A model generated the notes under the pieces. It did no database searches and was not told the origin of the DNA. It was given only the letters and a program-made list of their open reading frames with translations. The position numbers and the translations under genes are program-made. Shown here piece by piece: positions 18,119 through 26,857 of a stretch of 64,000 bases of DNA. Source of the stretch: Thauera sp. K11 (GTDB lineage: Bacteria; Pseudomonadota; Gammaproteobacteria; Burkholderiales; Rhodocyclaceae); the NCBI RefSeq assembly GCF_002354895.1, contig NZ_CP023439.1, positions 3,472,001 to 3,536,000 of the forward strand, read 5' to 3'. Positions within the stretch are counted from its first letter, which is position 1. Each line of letters begins with the position of its first letter.

Positions 18119-20857
18119 ATGCACGACGATGCGCTTGCCGCCGCCCGCACCGAGGCGCCTTCCCACCACTGGCACACGCTGTCCGGCGACGAGGTGCGCG
18201 ATCTGCTGCAGACCGGGCCGTACGGCCTGAGCGAAGCCGCGGCGCGCTCGCGCCTCGCCCGCTACGGGCCGAACCGCCTCGCGCCGCCAAAGCGCCGCGG
18301 CGCACTGCTGCGCCTGCTGGCGCAGTTCCACAACATCCTGCTGTACGTGATGATGGCGGCGGCGCTGATCACCGCGCTGCTCGGCCACTGGGTCGACACC
18401 GGCGTGCTGCTCGCCGCGGTGGTGATCAACGCGATCATCGGCTTCATCCAGGAAGGCCGCGCCGAAGCCGCGCTGGACGCCATCCGCGGCATGCTGTCGC
18501 CGCATGCGATGGTGATCCGCGACGGCCACCGGCGCGAGATCGACGCCGCCGACCTGGTGCCGGGCGACCTCGTCGCGCTCGCTTCGGGCGACCGCGTGCC
18601 GGCCGACCTGCGCCTGGTGTCGGTGCGCGAACTGCGGGTGGAGGAAGCGGCGCTCACCGGCGAATCCCTGCCGGTGGAAAAGGACACCGTGGCGGTGGCG
18701 GCCGACGCGCCGCTGGGCGACCGCGGCGGCATGGCGTATTCCGGCACGCTGGTCGTCCATGGCCAGGCCACCGGCATCGTCGTAGCCACCGGCAGCGCCA
18801 CCGAGCTGGGCCGCATCGACGAGATGCTGAGCGGCATCCGCAGCCTGGCCACGCCGCTGATCCGCCAGATCGACCGCTTCGGCCGCGTGCTGGCGCTGGC
18901 CATCACCGGCATGGCCGCGGCGACCTTCATCATCGGCACGCTATGGCGCGGCCATGCGCCGGCCGAGATGTTCATGATGGTCGTGGCGCTGGCGGCGTCG
19001 GCGATTCCCGAAGGGCTGCCGGCGATCATGACCGTCACGCTGGCGCTGGGCGTGCAGCGCATGGCGCGGCGCAACGCCATCATCCGCCACCTGCCGGCGG
19101 TCGAGACGCTGGGCTCGGTCACGGTGATCTGCTCGGACAAGACCGGCACGCTCACGCGCAACGAGATGACCGTGCAGCGCATCGCCTGCGCCGGCCACGT
19201 GTTCGACGTGGGCGGCATCGGCTACGCGCCGGTGGGCGACATCGGCATCGACGGCCGCGTCGTCGACACCGCGCGCTATCCTGCGCTGGCGCTGGCGATC
19301 CGCGCCGGCGTGCTGTGCAACGACGCCCGCCTGCGCAGGGAGGACGGCGTGTGGCGGGTGGAAGGCGACCCCACCGAAGGCGCGCTGCTGGTGCTGGGCG
19401 AAAAGGCCGGCTTCACGCGCGATGCCGGCAAGTCGGCGTGGCCGCGGGTGGACACCATCCCGTTCGAGTCCGAGCACCGCTTCATGGCCACCCACCACCG
19501 CGATGCCGACGGCGAACCGTGGATCTTCGTCAAGGGCGCGCCCGAGCGCATCCTGGACATCTGCGCCTCGCAGCTCGGCCACGACGGCGAACGCGCGCTC
19601 GATGCCGACGCCTGGCGCCGCGCCGCCACCCACCTGGCGGCGCAGGGCCTGCGCCTGCTCACGCTGGCGTGCCGGCGCGCCGCCCCCGCCGACGGCGCGC
19701 TGGGCCTGGCCGACGTGGAGCACGGCTACATGCTGCTGGCCATCGTCGGCATCATCGACCCGCCGCGTGAAGAGGCGATCGAGGCCGTCGCCGACTGCCA
19801 CCGCGCCGGCATCCGGGTCAAGATGATCACCGGCGACCACGCCGAGACCGCGCGCGCCATCGGCGCCCAACTGGCCATCGGCGCCGGCCGGCCGGCCCTG
19901 ACCGGCGCCGAGGTCGCGCTGATGGACGACGCCGAACTGCGCCGCGTCGCCATGGAGGTGGACGTGTTCGCGCGCGCCAGCCCGGAGCACAAGCTGCGCC
20001 TGGTGCAGGCGCTGCAGGACGACGGCCAGGTGGTGGCGATGACCGGCGACGGCGTCAACGACGCCCCCGCGCTCAAGTGCGCCGACGTCGGCGTGGCGAT
20101 GGGGCTGAAGGGCACCGAGGCGGCCAAGGAAGCCGCCGACATGGTGCTGGCCGACGACAACTTCGCCACCATCGCCACCGCGGTGCGAGAAGGCCGCGCG
20201 GTGTACGACAACCTGAAGAAGTTCATCCTGTTCATGCTGCCCACCAATGGCGGCGAGGCGCTGGTGGTGATCGCCGCCATCCTGTTCGAGCTGACGCTGC
20301 CGCTCACCCCGGCGCAGGTGCTGTGGATCAACATGGTCACCTCCAGCACGCTGGGGCTGGCGCTGGCCTTCGAGCCGGCCGAGCGCAACATCATGGCGCG
20401 CCGCCCGCGCCCGCCCGGCCAGCCGCTGCTCACCGGCTTCTTCGTGTGGCGGGTGGCGATGGTGTCGGTGCTGATGATGAGCGGCGCGCTCGGCCTCTTC
20501 CTGTGGGAACTCGATCGCGGCACCGGCATCGAGGCGGCGCGCACGATGGCGGTCAACGCGGTGGTCGCCGCCGAGATGTTCTACCTGCTCAACAGCCGCT
20601 CCATCTTCGCACCGGTCGCCAACCGCGCCGGACTCACCGGCAACCGCGCCGCGCTGCTGGCCATCGCGGCGTGCATCCCGCTGCAGCTCGCGTTCACCCA
20701 CACCGCGACCATGCAGCAGATCTTCGGCTCGGCCGATCTGTCGCCGCTCGAATGGCTGAAGGTGTTCTGCGCCGGGCTGCTGGTGTTCGTCGTCGCCGAA
20801 CTGGAGAAATTCGCGCTGCGCCGCAGCGGCCTCGCGGCCCGGGTAGCCGGGGGCTGA
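18119..20857 (+). CDS. P-type (P2-like) cation-transporting ATPase
   Basis: A 912-residue P-type ATPase. It has an N-terminal cation-ATPase domain, the actuator motif LTGES, the M4 site AIPEGLPA, phosphorylated Asp340 in SDKTGTLT, the nucleotide motif KGAPER, the hinge TGDGVNDAPAL, and a C-terminal group of helices. The M6 stretch reads NMVTSSTLGLALAFEP, without the Asp found in Ca2+ pumps at this position. The ion (Ca2+, Na+, K+ or Mg2+) is therefore uncertain. It shares a 116-nt divergent promoter region with the double UspA protein. Confidence 0.9.
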   Translation: MHDDALAAARTEAPSHHWHTLSGDEVRDLLQTGPYGLSEAAARSRLARYGPNRLAPPKRRGALLRLLAQFHNILLYVMMAAALITALLGHWVDTGVLLAAVVINAIIGFIQEGRAEAALDAIRGMLSPHAMVIRDGHRREIDAADLVPGDLVALASGDRVPADLRLVSVRELRVEEAALTGESLPVEKDTVAVAADAPLGDRGGMAYSGTLVVHGQATGIVVATGSATELGRIDEMLSGIRSLATPLIRQIDRFGRVLALAITGMAAATFIIGTLWRGHAPAEMFMMVVALAASAIPEGLPAIMTVTLALGVQRMARRNAIIRHLPAVETLGSVTVICSDKTGTLTRNEMTVQRIACAGHVFDVGGIGYAPVGDIGIDGRVVDTARYPALALAIRAGVLCNDARLRREDGVWRVEGDPTEGALLVLGEKAGFTRDAGKSAWPRVDTIPFESEHRFMATHHRDADGEPWIFVKGAPERILDICASQLGHDGERALDADAWRRAATHLAAQGLRLLTLACRRAAPADGALGLADVEHGYMLLAIVGIIDPPREEAIEAVADCHRAGIRVKMITGDHAETARAIGAQLAIGAGRPALTGAEVALMDDAELRRVAMEVDVFARASPEHKLRLVQALQDDGQVVAMTGDGVNDAPALKCADVGVAMGLKGTEAAKEAADMVLADDNFATIATAVREGRAVYDNLKKFILFMLPTNGGEALVVIAAILFELTLPLTPAQVLWINMVTSSTLGLALAFEPAERNIMARRPRPPGQPLLTGFFVWRVAMVSVLMMSGALGLFLWELDRGTGIEAARTMAVNAVVAAEMFYLLNSRSIFAPVANRAGLTGNRAALLAIAACIPLQLAFTHTATMQQIFGSADLSPLEWLKVFCAGLLVFVVAELEKFALRRSGLAARVAGG

Positions 20858-20888
20858 AGCCGGCCGCATGCCGGACACATTGCCCCGA

Positions 20889-21152
20889 TCACGTGCCGGC
20901 GCGCCTTCGCAACTGGCTCACCGGCACCGATTCCGGCCCGACGCGGCCTGCCTGCCCGGCTTCCATGCCGCCGGATTTCATCGCGTCGCGTTCGGCGGCG
21001 ATGTGATAGATGCCGTAGCGCAGATCGCCGGACCACGGGTCGTCCGCAGCGGCATGGCCCGCGTGCCCCATGGAACCGCCGAAAGCGCTGGCCGACACGC
21101 CCAGCACGGACGCCGCAAGCGTCGTCAATACCGTGTGAGTCAAGCCTCTCAT
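20889..21152 (-). CDS. Small secreted protein, unknown
   Basis: An 87-residue product with a signal peptide (LTHTVLTTLAASVLGVSASAFG). The mature part begins GSMGHAGHAAADDPWSGDLR, with His and Met spaced as in some metal-handling peptides, then a charged segment ending RRRAGT. A good site (GGGAG) lies 8 nt before the ATG. I do not recognise the family. It lies downstream of the TIR protein gene in the same direction, with a ~100-nt gap, and converges on the P-type ATPase gene. Confidence 0.55.
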   Translation of the reverse strand: MRGLTHTVLTTLAASVLGVSASAFGGSMGHAGHAAADDPWSGDLRYGIYHIAAERDAMKSGGMEAGQAGRVGPESVPVSQLRRRAGT

Positions 21153-21256
21153 GATGTTCTCCCGCAAAGGACGGGTCCCCGGTCGTGCCGGCATGTACCG
21201 CCGCCGCACCGGGGCGCGCCGCAGTCGGGACGCCCGCATCGCCCTGGCGGCACGCC

Positions 21257-22192
21257 CTACCGGCGGTGCAGCACGAAATGCGTCGGCGGGTTGGCACTGT
21301 AGCCATTCCGGCTTTCGAGCACAAAGCGGATCTCGTCCCGCCCCGGTTCGCCGACGTAGCGGTGCAGCACCTCGCGCGGTGGCGAGTCGCCCAGTACCTC
21401 GTTGCTGCGGGTGGTGAAATGCAGCCGTCCGCCGCGCAGTTCGCCGGATTCGATGGTGCGCGGCAGGCCCAGGAAGCTGGCGCTGCCGACGATGGCGCCG
21501 TCGCGCACGGCCAGCTCGAAGCGCTCGTCGTGGCGCGCGCCCCATGGATATTCGACGCTGCCACCCCAGGTCCCGGCGATGTCGTCGGCCATTGCGGGCT
21601 CCGCACGCCAGCCGGGGACCAGGGCCGCCAGCGACGCCGCCAGCACGACCCCCAGCGCGGCGAGCAGCCACGCACGGCGCGCCGGCGGGCGCCCCCGCGG
21701 CGGTACGGAGGTGCTGGCCGCCTCATCCCCGCCGCCGGCCAGCACGGGTTGCAGCGCGGCCTCCAGGGCGGCCAGGTCGCTCTTCCACGACGCATCGCCC
21801 AGCACCAGCGCCTGCCGCGCCGCCAGCGGCCGGATCGACGGCGGCAGGTGCTCCGCGGCCGGCATGCGGGCGCCGCCGACGAGGATCGGCAGCAGCGGCT
21901 TGCCGACGGCCAGTGCGCCCTCGATCTCGCGCCGCACGAAATCGTCGGCGCGTTCCAGGCGCCGTCCGCCGGCGTCGCCGGCATCGAGCCAGCCGGGGCC
22001 GATCACCACCAGCACCGCCGCCACCTCGTCGAGGCCACGCTGGATGATCTGTGCGAAGTCCTCCCCGGGGCGGATGTCGTCCACGTCGCGGAAGACGCTG
22101 CCTTCGCCGTAGGTGCGCTCCAGCGCGTCGGTGAGGCGCCCGGCGAAGCCGGCGCTGTCTTCCCTGCGATAGGACACGAACAGCCGCGCCAT
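21257..22192 (-). CDS. TIR-domain membrane protein with C-terminal beta-rich domain
   Basis: A 311-residue protein. An N-terminal TIR domain (about 1-130: ARLFVSYRRED, then VFRDVDDIRPGEDF and VLVVIGPGWLD) is followed by a linker, a single transmembrane helix (about 176-196, WLLAALGVVLAASLAALVPG) and a C-terminal domain of ~105 residues that looks like a small beta-barrel (GTWGGSVEY, DGAIVGSASF). Topology suggests a cytoplasmic TIR and an extracytoplasmic sensor. The ATG at 22192 has a strong GGAGGGA site; an upstream start adds 18 unlikely residues. Bacterial TIR domains are often NAD(P) hydrolases in immune or stress systems; activity here is not shown. Confidence 0.8.
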   Translation of the reverse strand: MARLFVSYRREDSAGFAGRLTDALERTYGEGSVFRDVDDIRPGEDFAQIIQRGLDEVAAVLVVIGPGWLDAGDAGGRRLERADDFVRREIEGALAVGKPLLPILVGGARMPAAEHLPPSIRPLAARQALVLGDASWKSDLAALEAALQPVLAGGGDEAASTSVPPRGRPPARRAWLLAALGVVLAASLAALVPGWRAEPAMADDIAGTWGGSVEYPWGARHDERFELAVRDGAIVGSASFLGLPRTIESGELRGGRLHFTTRSNEVLGDSPPREVLHRYVGEPGRDEIRFVLESRNGYSANPPTHFVLHRR

Positions 22193-22247
22193 CCTTTTCC
22201 CTCCCTCCGCCGACAGGCCGTCCGCGCCCGGCCCGCGGCCGCTCATC

Positions 22248-23270
22248 CTACTGCTGCGCTTCCGTCACCTGGAAGCGCAGCGTGCCGATCATCTGCCCGG
22301 CGTCGGTCAGCACTTTCACCTGCCAGCGCCCGGCCGGCTGCGGCGGAAAGTTCTGCTTGTGCGTCCACGCCCGGTAGCCTTCCCTGCGCCCGCCGCGGAT
22401 GTCGAGCGCGATGCGGTCCACCTCGACGCCGTCGCGCATCCAGACGTGCCAGATGCGCTCCTGCAGGCCCTGCGGCGCATTGATGGCGGTATAGGCATAG
22501 AGGCCCTGCGCAGCCAGTTGCGCGGCGTCGATCTCGCGCAGCGTCTGCCCCGGGACGCGGCTGGCACCGTCGAATTCGGCCGTCACCGCGACGTGGTGCA
22601 GCCACAGCGTGGCCGGCGGCACCCATAGCCGCAGCCACCATCCGGCAGCAGCCAGCGCCGCCATCAGTGCGATCAGCACCGCGCCGCGCCACCAGCGCCG
22701 CAGCGGCAGCGACCCGGCGACGCTGGGAAAGGACAGCAGCACTGCCACGCCCAGCGCCAGCCGGTAGCTCTGCGGCGTGGGCGTCTGCAGGATCACCGGC
22801 AGCGCGGCGAGCAGCACCGCGAACAGCGTCAGCGTATGGTAGGTCAGGTACAGCCAGCGCCGCGGCGCCAGGCGCCGGTAGTAGACCGGATCGATGATGG
22901 ATACCAGCGCCGCCGCGCCGAGCAGGCCGGTGAACACGAACTGGCCGCTGTTCCACGAGGTCGTGGTGGCGAAGAAGGGCAGCGCGAAGAACAGGCTTTC
23001 CTGATGGATCAGTTGGGTAGCGTAGCGCAACAGCGGCGGCGGCAGCGTGAAGCCGAACCAGCGCTCCACCAGGCGGCACAGCAGTTGCTCGAGGATCAGC
23101 CACACCCAGCTCGCCAGCATCAGCACCGCGATGATGCGGGCGAAGCCTTCGTGGCGGTCGACGAGGAAGAAGCTGACCAGGCCCGACACGAAGCCGAAGG
23201 CGGCGATGACGCCAGGGTAGCGGCGGACCAGGACGAAAAGCCGCAGCAGGCGGGTTTTCCAGACGATCAT
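22248..23270 (-). CDS. DUF5924/DUF2914 multi-spanning membrane protein
   Basis: A 340-residue protein with about seven hydrophobic helices in the first ~215 residues (for example YPGVIAAFGFVSGLVSFFLV), then a soluble C-terminal domain of ~125 residues resembling DUF2914 (VTAEFDGASRVPGQTLREI, IWHVWMRDG, WTHKQNFP, GRWQVKVLT). Function of the family is not known. It lies 28 nt from the end of the patatin gene and 55 nt before the TIR gene, all on the minus strand, so co-transcription is plausible. Confidence 0.8.
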   Translation of the reverse strand: MIVWKTRLLRLFVLVRRYPGVIAAFGFVSGLVSFFLVDRHEGFARIIAVLMLASWVWLILEQLLCRLVERWFGFTLPPPLLRYATQLIHQESLFFALPFFATTTSWNSGQFVFTGLLGAAALVSIIDPVYYRRLAPRRWLYLTYHTLTLFAVLLAALPVILQTPTPQSYRLALGVAVLLSFPSVAGSLPLRRWWRGAVLIALMAALAAAGWWLRLWVPPATLWLHHVAVTAEFDGASRVPGQTLREIDAAQLAAQGLYAYTAINAPQGLQERIWHVWMRDGVEVDRIALDIRGGRREGYRAWTHKQNFPPQPAGRWQVKVLTDAGQMIGTLRFQVTEAQQ

Positions 23271-23298
23271 CGACGGCGGACGGCGGCGGGCCGAGACT

Positions 23299-24321
23299 TC
23301 AATGGAACACGCCGCCGATGTCCACCGACGAGCGCCGGCCGATCTCCCAGCGGTGCGCTTCCAGCCAGTCCGCCGCGTGCGCGCGGCCGCGCTCGCGCAG
23401 CATCTCGAGAAAGGCCAGGCTGGTGGTCAGCTTGGTCTCGGTGGCGAGCTGGCTGAGCAGTTCGTCGGCGGCGATGAGGTGGAAATGCACGCGCTTGAGC
23501 CGCCGCTCCAGCCGGCCCAGCGGCAGCAGCGAGCGCGACGCGTATTCGCGCGCGTGCGCCAGGGAGCGCATCTCGCGCAGGAAGGTCGCGTTGAAGGCGA
23601 GGTCCATCTGGCGCGCGCGGATCTCCTCGGCGCTATGTGGCGTCTGGCCGTGCAGCAGCGGGCTCAGCAGCACGAGCACGATGTCGGTGGCGCTGCAGTC
23701 GTACACCAGCGGAAAGATCGCCGGGTTGGCCGAGTAGCCGCCGTCCCAGTAGGGTTCGCCGTCGACTTCGATGGTGTGGTGGATCGACGGCAGGCAGGCC
23801 GAGGCCAGCAGCGCCGCGACGCTCAGTTCGTGCGTGCGGAACAAGCGCAGGCGGCCGGTGTTGGCGTGCGTGGCGGCGACGAACAGCTTGAGCCGGCTGG
23901 TGGCGCGCAGGCGCTCGAAGTCGATCTGCGCGCTGATGACGTCGCGCAGCGGGTTGATGTCGAACGGATTGAGCTGCGACGGCGAGAACTGCCGCGCCCA
24001 GTACAGCAGCATGCGGATGCCCGGCGCCAGGGTGCCGGTTTCGGCGTCGGCGCCGACGCTGAGGTCGAACGGAGCGGCGCTCGCCACCGCTTCCCAGAAG
24101 CGCCGGAGCGCCTCGCGCGCGCCGTCGCGGCCGCCCCGCTCCAGGCCGTCGGCGAGCACGACGGCGTTCATCGCCCCGGCGCTGGTGCCGCTGACGCCGT
24201 CGAACTCCAGCCTGCCGTCCTCCAGCAGCGCATCGAGCACGCCCCAGGTGAAGGCGCCATGGGCGCCGCCGCCCTGCAGGGCGAGGCTGACACGGTTGGC
24301 GTGGCGCGGGGTGAACAGCAT
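23299..24321 (-). CDS. Patatin-like phospholipase, DUF3734-type C-terminus
   Basis: A 340-residue serine hydrolase of the patatin/RssA family. It has the oxyanion motif LQGGGAHGAF (about 15-24), nucleophile Ser in GVSGTSAGAMNA, and catalytic Asp in WDGGYSANPA. The C-terminal third (EEIRARQMDLAFNATFLREM, then GRLERRLKRVHFHLI) resembles DUF3734, found on patatins that often neighbour 3-hydroxybutyrate metabolism genes. A TGC-N3-GCA dyad lies just upstream. It follows the LysR gene closely on the same strand. Lipid or PHB-granule related hydrolysis is inference. Confidence 0.87.
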   Translation of the reverse strand: MLFTPRHANRVSLALQGGGAHGAFTWGVLDALLEDGRLEFDGVSGTSAGAMNAVVLADGLERGGRDGAREALRRFWEAVASAAPFDLSVGADAETGTLAPGIRMLLYWARQFSPSQLNPFDINPLRDVISAQIDFERLRATSRLKLFVAATHANTGRLRLFRTHELSVAALLASACLPSIHHTIEVDGEPYWDGGYSANPAIFPLVYDCSATDIVLVLLSPLLHGQTPHSAEEIRARQMDLAFNATFLREMRSLAHAREYASRSLLPLGRLERRLKRVHFHLIAADELLSQLATETKLTTSLAFLEMLRERGRAHAADWLEAHRWEIGRRSSVDIGGVFH

Positions 24322-24348
24322 GGGCGGCTCCGGCTGGAGAAAACTTTA

Positions 24349-24365
24349 ATGTTGCATTGCAGCAT
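24349..24365 (-). promoter_or_regulatory. Dyad with TGC-N3-GCA core, PhaR-like site
   Basis: ATGTTGC-ATT-GCAGCAT is an inverted repeat with one mismatch, containing TGCATTGCA at 24353-24361. PhaR regulators of PHB metabolism bind TGC-N3-GCA-type sequences. The dyad sits 28-44 nt upstream of the patatin start and touches the end of the LysR gene. Recognition by PhaR is inference. Confidence 0.45.
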
Positions 24366-25312
24366 CAAAACTGCAAGCGCAGCCCGTTACCGCGCGTATC
24401 AGCCGCGGCGGCCGGCGCCTGCCACGACGGCCGCGCGAAGGCCGCGGCGAGGAAATCCACCAGCGCGCGCACCTTCACCGACAGGTGCTTGCGCGACGGG
24501 TAGACGGCGAAGATGCCGATCTCCGGCCCGCTGCAGCCGGGCAGCACTTCCACCAGGCGGCCCGCGGCCAGGTCGCCGGCGACGAGGAAGTCCGGCTGCA
24601 GCACGATGCCCTGGTGCGCCAGCGCCACTGCGCGGCAGGTGTCGCCGTTGTTGGCGCGCATGCGCGGGCGGGTCTGCACTTCCTCTTCGCCGTCGGCGGT
24701 GGCGAAGCGCCACAGGTCGCCCTTGGCGGCATAGGTGTAGGCGATCACCGGATGGCGCGCGAGTTCGGCAACGCTTGCCGGGCTGCCGTGGCGGGCGAGG
24801 TACTGCGGGCTGGCGCAGGCGACCACGCGGGTGGACGCCAGCCGGCGGTGGACCAGGCTGGAATCCTCCAGCCGGCTGATGCGCACGACGACGTCGAAAC
24901 CTTCCTCGACCACGTCGACCAGGCGGTCGGCCAGGCTCACCTCCAGTTCGACGTCGGGATAGCGCTCCATGAACGGCCCCCACAGCGGCGCCAGATGCAG
25001 GATGCCGAACGAGAACGGCGCGTTGATGCGCAGCCGCCCCACCGGATGGCCGGTGACGGCGCCCACCGCGCCGTCGGCCTCTTCCACTTCGGCCAGGATC
25101 TGCTTGCAGCGGCCATAGTAGGCGCGCCCGGCTTCGGTCAGCGACAGGCGGCGGGTGGTCCGCTGCAGCAGGCGCGCACCCAGCCGCTCCTCGAGTTCGA
25201 TCACGCCGCGCGACACCGCCGCCTTGGTCACGCGCAGCAGCTCGGCGGCGCCGACGAAGCTGCCGGCTTCCACCACCGCGACGAAGCTCTCCATTTCCCG
25301 GAAGCGATCCAT
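24365..25312 (-). CDS. LysR-family transcriptional regulator
   Basis: A 315-residue LTTR: an N-terminal winged helix-turn-helix (FREMESFVAVVEAGSFVGAA, then VTKAAVSRGVIELEERLG) and a C-terminal effector domain (GRLRINAPFSFGILHLAPL). Start chosen at the ATG 25312, where the conserved N-terminus begins; the frame extends 13 residues upstream without homology. It is divergent from the DODA dioxygenase gene across a 124-nt region, the usual arrangement for an LTTR and its target. The effector is unknown. Confidence 0.88.
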   Translation of the reverse strand: MDRFREMESFVAVVEAGSFVGAAELLRVTKAAVSRGVIELEERLGARLLQRTTRRLSLTEAGRAYYGRCKQILAEVEEADGAVGAVTGHPVGRLRINAPFSFGILHLAPLWGPFMERYPDVELEVSLADRLVDVVEEGFDVVVRISRLEDSSLVHRRLASTRVVACASPQYLARHGSPASVAELARHPVIAYTYAAKGDLWRFATADGEEEVQTRPRMRANNGDTCRAVALAHQGIVLQPDFLVAGDLAAGRLVEVLPGCSGPEIGIFAVYPSRKHLSVKVRALVDFLAAAFARPSWQAPAAAADTRGNGLRLQF

Positions 25313-25436
25313 ATGTGACTTATCGTCAACTTTTCCTTTACAGTCAATCAAGCATTCCGTGGTTTATCCCTGCCGGCAATGGCAATAGATTACGTCCATC
25401 GCCATGCCGGCACAGGCTCCGGCCCGAGGAACCCCG

Positions 25437-26252
25437 ATGAAGCTGCCCACGCTGTTCCTGTCCCACGGCTCGCCGATGTTCGCGGTGGAGCCGGGCCTGC
25501 TCGGCCCGCTGCTCGGCCGGCTCGGCCATGCGCTGCCGCGCCCGCGCGCGGTGCTGGTGCTGTCCCCGCACTGGATGGGCCGCCGGCTGGAAGTGACCGG
25601 CGCCGCCGCGCCCGACACGGTGCACGACTTCGGCGGCTTTCCGCGCATGCTGTACGAACTGCGCTACCCTGCCCCCGGCGCGCCGGAGGTGGCCGCCGAA
25701 GTGGTCGCGCAGCTCGCCCACCATCGCCTGCAGGCCACGGTCAATCCGCACAACGGGCTCGACCACGGCGCCTGGGTGCCGCTGCGCTACCTCTACCCCG
25801 GCGCCGACGTCCCGGTGGTGCAGATCACCCAGCCGAGCAGCCCGTCGCCGCTCGCGCTGCTGGAACTGGGCCAGGCGCTGGCACCGCTGCGCGAACGCGG
25901 CATCCTCATCGTCGCCTCGGGCAGCATGACGCACAACCTGTACGAGTTTCGCAGCGCCGGCGGCGGCGACCCCTATGCGCAGGCGTTCGCCGACTGGGTG
26001 TGGCAGCGCATCGGCGACGGCGACCTCGGCGCGCTGCTGGACTACCGCAGCCAGGCGCCGTCGGCGGTGCGCGCACATCCCACCGACGAGCACTTCCTGC
26101 CGCTGTACTTCGCCATCGGCGCGGCGGGCGAGGACTGGCGCAGCGCCACGCGGCTGGAAGGCGGCATCACCTACGGCGTGCTGAGCATGGACAGCTTCGT
26201 GTTCGGCGTGCGCCTCGCGCTCGAAGCCGTGCCGCAGCCGGTGCCGGCCTGA
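25437..26252 (+). CDS. DODA-type extradiol aromatic ring-opening dioxygenase, YgiD-like
   Basis: A 271-residue class III extradiol dioxygenase of the LigB/DODA group. Metal-site histidines are visible in LFLSHGSPM (about 5-13), VLSPHWMG, NPHNGLDHGAW and VASGSMTHNL. E. coli YgiD is the nearest well-known relative. These enzymes open catechol-type rings such as DOPA. GAGGA lies just before the ATG at 25437; an upstream start at 25404 adds 11 residues. Likely first gene of a dioxygenase-cytochrome b561-esterase cluster regulated by the divergent LysR protein. Confidence 0.88.
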   Translation: MKLPTLFLSHGSPMFAVEPGLLGPLLGRLGHALPRPRAVLVLSPHWMGRRLEVTGAAAPDTVHDFGGFPRMLYELRYPAPGAPEVAAEVVAQLAHHRLQATVNPHNGLDHGAWVPLRYLYPGADVPVVQITQPSSPSPLALLELGQALAPLRERGILIVASGSMTHNLYEFRSAGGGDPYAQAFADWVWQRIGDGDLGALLDYRSQAPSAVRAHPTDEHFLPLYFAIGAAGEDWRSATRLEGGITYGVLSMDSFVFGVRLALEAVPQPVPA

Positions 26253-26284
26253 GAACCCCCTTCCCCCGGATTTAAGGAACGAAC

Positions 26285-26824
26285 ATGGACAACCGCTACG
26301 ACCGTACCGCGATCTCGCTGCACTGGCTGGTTGCGCTGGGCATCATCGGCACTTTCTCCCTGGGCGTGTACATGCACGACCTGCCGCTGTCGCCGACCAA
26401 GCTGCAGCTCTATTCCTGGCACAAATGGGCCGGCGTGACGCTGTTCCTGCTGGCCATCGTGCGCCTGGCTTGGCGCATCGCCCATCCGGCACCGCCGCTG
26501 CCGGCGGCCATGCCGGCGCTGCAGCGCGCGGCGGCGCAGGCCGCGCACTGGGTGCTGTACGCGCTGATGCTGATGATCCCCATCAGCGGCTGGCTGATGA
26601 GTTCGGCCAAGGGCTTCCAGACGGTCTGGTTCGGCGTGCTGCCGCTGCCCGACCTGGTGGCCAAGGACGCCGAACTGGGCGATCTGCTGCTGGGTGTGCA
26701 CAAGGCGCTCAACTTCACGCTGCTGGCGGTCGTCGTGGCCCACGTCGGCGCGGCGCTGAAGCACCACTTCATCGACCGCGACGACGTGCTGACCCGCATG
26801 CTGCCCGCCACGCAGAAGAGCTGA
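26285..26824 (+). CDS. Cytochrome b561 family protein
   Basis: A 179-residue membrane protein with four hydrophobic helices and the di-haem b561 histidines in ISLHWLV, YSWHKWAG, QAAHWVLYALM and GVHKALNF. It moves electrons between the quinone pool and a periplasmic partner or superoxide. AAGGAAC precedes the ATG. It starts 32 nt after the dioxygenase gene and is probably co-transcribed with it. The C-terminus is short and cytoplasmic. Confidence 0.9.
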   Translation: MDNRYDRTAISLHWLVALGIIGTFSLGVYMHDLPLSPTKLQLYSWHKWAGVTLFLLAIVRLAWRIAHPAPPLPAAMPALQRAAAQAAHWVLYALMLMIPISGWLMSSAKGFQTVWFGVLPLPDLVAKDAELGDLLLGVHKALNFTLLAVVVAHVGAALKHHFIDRDDVLTRMLPATQKS

Positions 26825-26857
26825 CCGTCCCTTCCGCATCCCTATGAGAGAACCCGC

